Shown here one piece after another: positions 8,898 through 15,535 of a DNA stretch of 15,535 nt. Position 1 is the stretch's first letter. Each line of letters opens with the position of its first letter. This DNA comes from Zelonia costaricensis. Lineage: Eukaryota > Euglenozoa > Kinetoplastea > Trypanosomatida > Trypanosomatidae. A model generated the notes under the pieces. It was not told the origin of the DNA and searched no databases. It was given only the letters and a program-made list of their open reading frames with translations. Position numbers and translations under genes: made by a program. The stretch lies in contig JASAOO010002974.1 of the NCBI GenBank assembly GCA_030849075.1, forward strand, positions 1-15,535, given 5' to 3'.

Positions 8898-8913
8898 TCT
8901 CTCTCTCTCTCTC
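8898..8913. repeat. (TC)8 tract
   Basis: A perfect TC dinucleotide run on the plus strand, (GA)8 on the transcribed strand, in the large gap. It belongs to a longer plus-strand pyrimidine-rich stretch, which is opposite to the orientation expected for acceptors of the minus-strand genes. Confidence 0.85.
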
Positions 8914-9534
8914 AATCCACACATTCATTTGTTCCCGGAACGAGTTTCCTTCAGCGGCAGCAACATACACACACGCACACACACAAGCTTCCCCACAGTG
9001 ACGCACAGACACACAGTCGCGCATGGAAGAAACAGCCGAGATGGCGTTTGACCTATTGCGGCTCTCCTGCTCCGAGAGCGCTCGTGGTGCAGGAGTGCGC
9101 GTGTGCGTGCGCGCGTGTCCACGGCTTCGGAGAAGACCTCCGCTAGCCACGCCACAGATACGTAGCCAAGCAGCTCGAGACGGAGAAGAGGGGTACATCA
9201 AAGGCAGAACAACATGGAGAGAGAGAGACAGGTTGTGGGTAAATAACGCTGGACAGCTGAATGGGGGGAGGGCTGGCGGCATAGAGGCGCGCGAGTTGAA
9301 GCGCGGCAGCCCTCCATGTCGCCCCCTCCCCCCCCCCTCACGACACCACCTCCCCGTCCACTCAGCCACGCCGGAGAAGGAAAAACGCACACGCGGAGTT
9401 GTGCGCTGCCGAGGACACGGAAGATAACCAAGCAAAACACGAAAAAGAGAACAATGAAGATAACGACGCACAACGCGTCTCTCCTTTCGAGAAAGAGGGA
9501 GAGAAACAGAGGGGGGAAAGGCGTGAAAGGCGAC

Positions 9535-9550
9535 CACACACACACACACA
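9535..9550. repeat. (CA)8 microsatellite
   Basis: Eight perfect CA dinucleotides on the plus strand inside the 4.6 kb gap, one of several CA tracts clustered between about 8965 and 10931. Confidence 0.9.
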
Positions 9551-10401
9551 GGCGCAGAGTTTGGAGCACCACTGCAAACACATAACCGCGCGCACATGCA
9601 CACGCGCAGGTAAACACGGGCAAGTGGGTCTACTGACTCACTCGACACGGTGGTTCGAGGAAGCACAGGTGCAGCCGCAATGAAACCCAAAAGAGGAGCC
9701 CCGTAGACGCCGCAAGCCCTTCTCTCTTCCCTCACCTGCCCCTACCCCTACCACAACCACCGCTGGTCCCTCGTGCATTGTCGATGTGCCACAGAGAGAG
9801 ACGAAAGGGGGGGCGGCGGGCAGTGGGAGGAGGGAAGGGCAGTGGCGTCAGTGGCGTCTCTGCGCGCACCTGGCGCAGCCGTCACACAATGGAGAGGGCA
9901 CGAGGAACGCCGTTTGTGGGCGGCAGCGCAGCGGGCACGGTACGCATGGTGAGCTCGAAGAGGGCAGGCGAATGGGGGGGGGGGAGGGAATCAGAGGTGC
10001 GTGCACAACACAGAAAAAAAGAACAACGCACACACCCCCTTCATGTTGTTTCCCCGAGGTGCTCGAAGGCGCATCGCAAAGAGGCCGCGCACTTCCTCAA
10101 GGGCCGCCCCTCACCCGTACCACCACCCGCCCTCTGCTGGATAGACGTGCTCCTCACCGCCCACGTACAAACATCATGGCAGCATCAACACACACATGCA
10201 AAACGCAGAGAGGGGGGAGGGGCAGTGGGGGAAGAAAAACGCTGTTTTGAAAAGAATGAAACGAAGGGGGAGAGAGAAAGACAGCGCACGAGTGAAACAA
10301 ATCAAAGAGGGGAGGGCGTGTCACAGACCAGGGCAGACCAACACGGAGACGGAAGGTGAGCGGAGAAACATGGAAGGGCGGGGGGTGCAGAGGCAGAGAC
10401 G

Positions 10402-10415
10402 ACACACACACACAC
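10402..10415. repeat. (AC)7 microsatellite
   Basis: Seven perfect AC dinucleotides on the plus strand, followed by a CGCGTGCACGTGCG alternating purine-pyrimidine stretch, in the 4.6 kb gap. Confidence 0.88.
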
Positions 10416-10750
10416 GCGTGCACGTGCGGGGGGAGGGGAATGTAAAGCGACCGCAATGCACGCCACCGTGGGGAAAGGCATCGTCTGAGCTACTCAAGCA
10501 TTGCTCAGACACATCAAGGAAGGGAATTGCGTGGCAAGCGTGGGGGGACGGCGAAAAGAAAACAAAAGAAAAAAGGATGGCGGAAGCGGCGGGGGAAGCA
10601 AAAACGGAAAGTGTGGTGGTGGTGGCGGAGCAGCGATACGGCGAGGGTAGAAAGGAGAAGGGGCTCGAGCAAATACACCGACACGCACCCTCGGCGCGGG
10701 GTGCGAGAGGGAAGTGGAGCACAACGCACAAAGGCTCATCAAAGGACATA

Positions 10751-10782
10751 CACACGCACGCACACGCACACACACACACACA
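10751..10782. repeat. Imperfect CA/CG alternating tract
   Basis: A 32-bp CA-rich tract with a few CG steps on the plus strand. Alternating purine-pyrimidine sequence of this kind can adopt Z-form DNA, and it continues into another alternating stretch (GCGCGCACATG) a few bases later. Confidence 0.88.
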
Positions 10783-10905
10783 CGCCACGCTGACGCGCGC
10801 ACATGTACTCGGACACCTGCACGGAGATCATTGGGTGCGTTATGCCCACACAAGCCTTGGCAAAGCAAGCAAGCATACGCCACAGGGCGGCTACGGCAGG
10901 GATCA

Positions 10906-10931
10906 ACACACACACACACACACACACACAC
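10906..10931. repeat. (AC)13 microsatellite
   Basis: The longest perfect dinucleotide run in the window: 13 AC units on the plus strand in the 4.6 kb gap. It is likely to vary in length between strains. Confidence 0.92.
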
Positions 10932-12480
10932 GCGCACGGCAGAAAGAAAGAACGAAAACAAGAACGGCAGAAACACTGAGCGAGGGGGAGCCATGCGGCC
11001 GTGAAGGCACGAACTACGAACTAGACAAGGGGAAAAAGACAAAGGTGAGCGGAGGGAGGGGAGGGGGCAGCCTCCAGCAGCACACTGGCGAGGACGGAGA
11101 TGGGCGGAGAGATGAAGACACGCATCGAGCGGCCGTTTGGAAAGCAAAGCGACGCACATCAGTTCAATGGAGAACGCAAGTGGGTACGGACACGTGGTAA
11201 TGGACGATCCACACAGTGCGGGAAAGAGGGTTGGTGGGCAGTTCGAAAAAAAAAAAAGGAGGAACGAGGAGCTGTGTGAACCTTCCATTCTGGTTTGCTT
11301 TCACGCGCTCGAGCACGCACATCTTCGACGGCGACGGAGACCCGACGTCAAGGCGAAACGTAAAAGAGCGTCGCCATCCACCGACGAGCCCCCACCCCCG
11401 CCTCCCTTCTCGGCTGCCTCTCCTTCCCGGCCCGCCTTCACCCGTACAAGCAGCCCCTCGCCTTCTACATGAAGGAAGTGGCAGGGACGCCCGACACGGC
11501 GAAAGCCCGGGGCTGTCGGCGAGCTCCTTTGAAAAGAGAAAAAGGGAAAAAAGAAAACTACAAGAAGGTCGGTGTGGCACGGTTTCCTCGAGTTTCTCTC
11601 ATTCTTTTTGCTTGTTTGTCACACGTGCCCCCTCCCCCTCCTCCTCCTCTGCCTCCATGGTCGAGGCCTTGGCTGCTGTACTACATGGGACGCCACTGCG
11701 GCACTCCCACAGCGCCCGCACACGCCGACGCGCACGCACGAACGCACGCCCCCCACCAGTTCACTGTGGCGCGAAGGGCGGCAGACGGGGACGAAGAGGG
11801 AAAAGTGTGAAGAGAAGGGACGAAAAGCGGTGAAGAGGAAGAAGAGGAAAAGAAAACAGGTGCAGCCTCGACAGCGTCGACCTCATCGGACCTGTGCTTC
11901 CTTCTTCTCTTCTCTGTCTCTCTCGAGTGAGAGAGCTCTACGCCGTCTCCGTGCTCGAGTCACTTGCCGTCTCGCACAGGTGCGCCTCTCTCCCTCCCAA
12001 CTACTTGGCTCCTTATTCTTTGTTTGTTTTCTCTGGCGCCCTTCTCGCTGTCTTGACCACAGCCGGCAACACGTGCGTGCGGGTGTATGGACAGCTCGGC
12101 GTTCGCATGTGCCGGAGGTGCAAACCGCAGCCGTATGGGACAGCAAGCACCCCCCACTTCCCCCTGAGCACATGCACAAGCGAACGCGCCGGCGGCAAGC
12201 GGAGGAGACGGACCACCTCACGGCGGCGCGGAACGGGCCAGGGGCAGAGCTCCACCAATCGCACGATACAAGATGCAGAAATAGAGAGGAGGACACAAAC
12301 ACAACATCAACAGGCGCAAGCAGAAGACAGTACGCTCGAAGAGACGTATGGCAATGAAGGAGAGAGGCAACAAAGTGGAGAACACACACAAAAAAATGAG
12401 AATGGCGAAGAAAAGGCGACGAAAGCAAGTCACTACACTGCCGTCTCTGTGTTCACGTGTATGTGTACATGTGCGTGTGT

Positions 12481-12510
12481 GCGTGTGCGTGTGCGTGTGC
12501 GTGTGCGTGT
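12481..12510. repeat. Five GCGTGT hexamer repeats
   Basis: Five perfect tandem copies of GCGTGT on the plus strand, preceded by a degenerate GTGTATGTGTACATGTGCGTGT stretch from about 12457. The tract lies about 100 nt after the kinesin stop codon in the transcript, where it reads ACACGC repeats. A run of 11 T (12529-12539), A11 in the transcript, lies between it and the stop. Confidence 0.9.
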
Positions 12511-12612
12511 GGGGGTTCTGTGTAGCCATTTTTTTTTTTCGCTTCCTTCCTTCTCTTCTACTTGGCTGCACTGCACGGTTCTTTCTTGTTTCTTTCTTTC
12601 CTCTCGCTCCGC

Positions 12613-14712
12613 CTACACCGAGTTCTCCTCCTGGAAATTCTTCAGCAACGCCGAGTTCGTCTTCTTCCACTTCTCCACCGCCGCGTTGCCGCGCGACACG
12701 CTGAGCATGATCATCTGGTCCTCGCGCAGCTCCATGCAGTTCGTGAAGAAGCGCTTCGCCGCGCAGTGGCCCCACGCGGAGAGGGCGTACTTGCGGTCGT
12801 CCTCGGCGGTCTCGGGCGTCTCGTTAGACGCCGCCGCGAGGCGCTGGCGGTTGACGTTGCGGGAGATCTCTTCGAGGTGGCCGGCGCTCGCCTTGATCTC
12901 GCGGTCGCACACGGCGCGGTGGGCCTGCAGGTACTGCAGCTGCAGCGCCGCCCACGCCTCCGCCTCCTCCTCCATAATCTGATTCACCTTCGCCGCCGAA
13001 ACGAGCGTCAGCTGCTGCGTCGCGTGGTGGGTGCGCAGCCGTCGCTGCTCCTCGATCGCCTCCTTCGCCTCCTTGATCTCGCCCGCATGCACGCGCACGA
13101 GCTCGTCGCGTGCTTCGTCGATGGACTGGCGCTCAACGGCGGCCTCCTCGGCCCTCTCCTTCTCCAGCCGCGCCAGCAGCTCTGCCCGCTCCTGCTGCGC
13201 CGCCGTGATGGCGCCCATCGACTCGGCCGACGGGCAGCGGTCCTTGAGGTTGACCTTGGTCGTCTTGCCATTCTTGCTCGCCGCGGCGTCGTAGAAGAGG
13301 CCGCCGTTCTGCGGCAGCTTGCGCCGGATGATCCCCGCCCGCGCCTGCGCCTCGACGGCGAAGATGTGCAGGTCGGCCAGCAGCGCGTCGAACGTCTTGC
13401 CCGACTCGAGGAAGTCGAACTGCAGCTTCTCCGCCTCGGCGCCCGTCGACGTCGTCACCTTCATGTCCTTGACCTTGTTCGCAAAGTGCAGCGTGCTCAC
13501 CGTTTCCTCGTACGTCAGCTGCGTCGGCGAGCACTGGGCCAGCAGCAGGACACGCGAGCTGGGGTGCGAGAAGGTCGGCTTCAGCAGCCGCGTCAGGTTC
13601 GAGATGCGGTAGCTGACAAAGCCGCCCTCGTGCAGGCTGTGCACCACGTTCCCGAGCGCCGTCAGACTGCTGTTGATCGACGTCGCCTCCGCCAGGCCGT
13701 CGCCTGTGACGTGGCTGCGGCTGATGCGCTCGCTACCGGCCAGATCAGCCAGAATGATCTTGCTCGCGTAGATTGGCTCCTTCTGGCCTGGAATGCGGTA
13801 GACGCTGCCCTGGAACGGCATCTCCCAGTCGGGCAGCTGCGGCTCCGCCGCCGCGCCCGCGGTCGGGTCGCCAGGCCTCTTGGCCGCCGGCGTCGCCGTC
13901 GCCCTCTTGTCCACCGTCGCCTTCTTGCTCTCGTTGCCCTTCTTGGTCTGGTCGAGAATGTCAAGCGATGGCGCGGCGGCCGTGTTGGCCTGCTGCAGGA
14001 CATCAATGGAGAAAAGGCAGTGACTGCGGCTCGACTGCGAGTTCGAGTCCGTCGCACGGCTCTTGCGGCGCGCGATGGCGAGCTGAATCTCGTTGAAGAC
14101 GGCCTGCAGCGTTGTCATCTCCTTGATGATGAGCGACGGCAGCAGCACATCCTCGCCAATCATCACCGCCTTCAGCGGTGGCGGCGGCGAGCCTGGCTTG
14201 CCGCCGAAGAGATCGCGAATGCTCTCGTTGTAGATCTCCATGCAGCTGAGACCCACGACGACGTGCCAGCCCTTCTTCGCCTGGCGGATCTTGTAGTCCA
14301 TCAAGTCGCTCAGCACACGCAGGAACATGCCACTGTTCGTCGTCAGCAGGTCGTTCTCGAGCGGGTTCGGCTTGACATCACCGAGGACGGTGAAGGTCTT
14401 GCCGGCGCCGGTCTGACCGTAGGCCAGCAGCGTCGCGTTCACGCCGACGAGGGCGGCGTCCACCATGTCCACGACAGCATCCTCGTACACCTCGAGCTGC
14501 GTGCTCTCCTGGTCGAAGATGTAGTCGAACGAGAAGAGACTGCTCTTGCCCGGCTCGCCCGGCTTCGTCAGCTCCACCTTGAGCCCGTTGTCGCCTACGC
14601 GGTAGACGCCCTGCATCTCGAATTTCTCCTGCTGCTGGTTGACCGCACCCTCGCGCAGCATCGGCCGCACACGGACCGACACCATCACACGCTGGTTGCC
14701 CAGAGTCGCCAT
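12613..14712 (-). CDS. Kinesin-like motor protein, N-terminal motor
   Basis: A 699-residue kinesin, a microtubule-dependent ATPase. The motor domain covers about 8-417. It has RVRP (14-17), the P-loop GQTGAGKT (99-106), switch I NSQSSRSH (224-231), switch II DLAGSE (323-328), and helix alpha-4 sequence SINSSLTALGNVVHSL (345-360), ending in STLHFANKVKDMKV. The nucleotide-binding set is intact, so ATPase activity is expected. Two parts are unusual. About 91 residues separate SSRSH from DLAGSE, against about 25 in conventional kinesin. The loop-12/alpha-5 motif reads YRISNLTRLL instead of YRDSKLTRLL, with the following SLGGN absent. The tail (about 500-625) is rich in Glu/Arg/Ala with heptad-like spacing, so a coiled coil and dimerisation are likely; 640-690 may be a small globular end. 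The ATG at 14712 is the start, since the frame extends only to a GTG at 14736. I cannot assign a kinesin family; a kinetoplastid-specific group is possible. Confidence 0.95.
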   Translation of the reverse strand: MATLGNQRVMVSVRVRPMLREGAVNQQQEKFEMQGVYRVGDNGLKVELTKPGEPGKSSLFSFDYIFDQESTQLEVYEDAVVDMVDAALVGVNATLLAYGQTGAGKTFTVLGDVKPNPLENDLLTTNSGMFLRVLSDLMDYKIRQAKKGWHVVVGLSCMEIYNESIRDLFGGKPGSPPPPLKAVMIGEDVLLPSLIIKEMTTLQAVFNEIQLAIARRKSRATDSNSQSSRSHCLFSIDVLQQANTAAAPSLDILDQTKKGNESKKATVDKRATATPAAKRPGDPTAGAAAEPQLPDWEMPFQGSVYRIPGQKEPIYASKIILADLAGSERISRSHVTGDGLAEATSINSSLTALGNVVHSLHEGGFVSYRISNLTRLLKPTFSHPSSRVLLLAQCSPTQLTYEETVSTLHFANKVKDMKVTTSTGAEAEKLQFDFLESGKTFDALLADLHIFAVEAQARAGIIRRKLPQNGGLFYDAAASKNGKTTKVNLKDRCPSAESMGAITAAQQERAELLARLEKERAEEAAVERQSIDEARDELVRVHAGEIKEAKEAIEEQRRLRTHHATQQLTLVSAAKVNQIMEEEAEAWAALQLQYLQAHRAVCDREIKASAGHLEEISRNVNRQRLAAASNETPETAEDDRKYALSAWGHCAAKRFFTNCMELREDQMIMLSVSRGNAAVEKWKKTNSALLKNFQEENSV

Positions 14713-15535
14713 GACGCCACCCGCTCTCACGCACACAATAACAATGCGCTCCCTCGGTGGGGTGGGGATGTGTGAGAGAGAGAGAGGGGAGGGGGGAGAA
14801 AGCGGAGAAGGCGTGCAAGGTTAGGCGACGGCAAAGCCCGCAACGAAGTGAGAGGCCACGAGGAAGAAGAAAAGAGAAAGGAGAGAAAACGAGCTGGGCG
14901 GAAGAGGCGCTGTGTGTCGCCGCTAACGCTCCGCAATTTGTTTCTACGTCTGCTTCTTCTTCACTCACTTTTTTTTTCTCTGTGATCTGCTGTACTACAG
15001 ACCCTCTCTGCTCCTCGCTTTCAGCAAACGGTGCCTCGCTTTTCCTGCGCGCCGCGCGTGGAGGAGGGGCGGGGAGGGGGGGGGGGACTCGACGAGGGCT
15101 CGAGGGCAACGACAACGCGCTTGTGCGTGCAGGTAACGCACGAAGAGGAAGGAGAAAACAAAAAAAAACAGGGGAGTGACACGAAACCAAAACAAAGAAG
15201 AAAAAAGGGGAAGAGAGCGGAGTCGTATCAGGACGGTTGGGTGAAAGGGGATGGGTGGGAGACTCGATGAAGACAGCCAATCAGTAAGACAGACGGGGAG
15301 AAGATGAAGCACGCGGCGGGGGGATGCAAGTGGCGTCAGGCGTCAGCAGCGGGGTCCTCGATGGCGCAAGGCTGGCCGTGTAAACCGGGGTGGTTGCGCA
15401 CGGTCGGGGAGGGTACAGAGAGATAGGGAGAAAGGGAGGGGGTGAAAGGGCAGATACACGGGAAATGTGTCGGCTTCGTACGCGTTGACAGGGGAGGGCA
15501 AGAACTGGGGGGTGGGTGGGAGGACAACGGGGTAC
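14713..15535. other. Upstream spacer of the kinesin gene
   Basis: The stretch is low complexity and mostly purine-rich on the plus strand, hence pyrimidine-rich in the transcript, with tracts near 14855-14890, 15140-15215 and 15415-15460. A 63-residue minus-strand frame at 15336-15527 is Pro/Ser/Thr-rich and not convincing. No gene is seen. The 3' end of an upstream gene may lie beyond the right edge. Confidence 0.65.
14753..14890 (-). promoter_or_regulatory. Probable trans-splice acceptor region of the kinesin gene
   Basis: On the transcribed strand, C/T-rich tracts at 14890-14850 and 14810-14773 are followed by the first AG at 14754-14753. No CT dinucleotide is present on the plus strand between that site and the upper tract. 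The predicted 5' UTR is 40 nt before the ATG at 14712. A second AG at 14750-14749 is a near alternative. Confidence 0.55.

Larger units (their letters stand above)
8005..12612. other. 4.6 kb gene-free gap (kinesin 3' UTR and spacer)
   Basis: No reading frame on either strand looks like a real protein. Minus-strand frames such as 8821-9735 and 10494-11288 begin with GTG and translate to Cys/Val/Arg/His repeats created by CA/TG tracts; plus-strand frames such as 10196-11200 are Lys/Glu/Arg/Thr-His repeats of the same origin. The gap holds at least five (CA)n tracts, G and A homopolymers, and pyrimidine tracts lying on either strand. Two islands, about 8500-8700 and 11990-12300, have more mixed sequence and could be degenerate retroposon pieces or non-coding RNA. 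Neither can be identified here. Confidence 0.65.

Noticed and set aside
8821..9735. 304-codon minus-strand frame in the large gap
   Set aside because: It starts with GTG, and its translation is dominated by Cys/Val/Arg/His stretches from CA/TG repeats. It has no domain-like pattern.
10196..11200. 334-codon plus-strand frame in the large gap
   Set aside because: It is composed of Lys/Glu/Arg and Thr-His repeats produced by GA and CA tracts, and is on the strand opposite to all real genes.
11894..12982. 362-codon plus-strand frame, partly with a Cys-x-x-Cys pattern
   Set aside because: It runs through the (GCGTGT)n repeat and then antisense through the kinesin C-terminus. A single CxxC is not evidence of a zinc domain.
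14713..14736. GTG start for the kinesin
   Set aside because: The same argument applies: the ATG at 14712 begins the kinesin-like sequence directly, and the upstream codons add nothing recognisable.
12562..14775. 737-codon open frame on the plus strand across the kinesin gene
   Set aside because: It is antisense of a motor domain with intact P-loop and switch motifs; the Leu/Arg-rich translation is a by-product of GC-rich codons.
15336..15527. 63-codon minus-strand frame near the right edge
   Set aside because: It is Pro/Ser/Thr-rich low complexity from a pyrimidine tract, with nothing to suggest the end of a real gene.

Overview
The window looks like nuclear DNA of a trypanosomatid protist, most probably Leishmania or a close relative in the Leishmaniinae. 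The reasons are: three long, intron-less, GC-rich reading frames all on the minus strand; long gene-free gaps made of simple repeats and purine or pyrimidine tracts; and a pyrimidine tract followed by an AG upstream of each gene, as expected for spliced-leader trans-splicing of a polycistronic transcript. The genus is inferred from composition and gene style; no species can be named from the sequence alone.

Layout, in direction of transcription (right to left). 15535-14713 is a low-complexity spacer ending in a trans-splice acceptor. 14712-12613 encodes a 699-residue kinesin with an N-terminal motor, an unusually long insertion between switch I and switch II, and a coiled-coil tail. 12612-8005 is a 4.6 kb gap with no convincing gene; it holds several (CA)n tracts, homopolymers and two islands of more balanced sequence. 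8004-5242 encodes a 920-residue alanine-rich protein that I do not recognise. 5241-2981 is a 2.3 kb gap with G/C runs that could pair over about 400 nt, an A13 tract (minus strand) and the acceptor region of the next gene. 2980-623 encodes a 785-residue GH31 alpha-glucosidase closest in motif content to the ER glucosidase II alpha subunit, but without a visible signal peptide. 622-1 is its 3' flank and ends in another pyrimidine tract, probably belonging to a gene just outside the window.

The three genes show no functional link with one another. That is normal for trypanosomatid directional clusters, where co-transcribed genes are usually unrelated and control is post-transcriptional. I see no CRISPR array, tRNA, rRNA, insertion sequence or accessory island, and nothing that supports a new multi-gene system. 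The points most worth checking are the kinesin insertion and altered microtubule-binding motif, the missing signal peptide on the glucosidase, the unknown 920-residue protein, and structure in the long untranslated regions.
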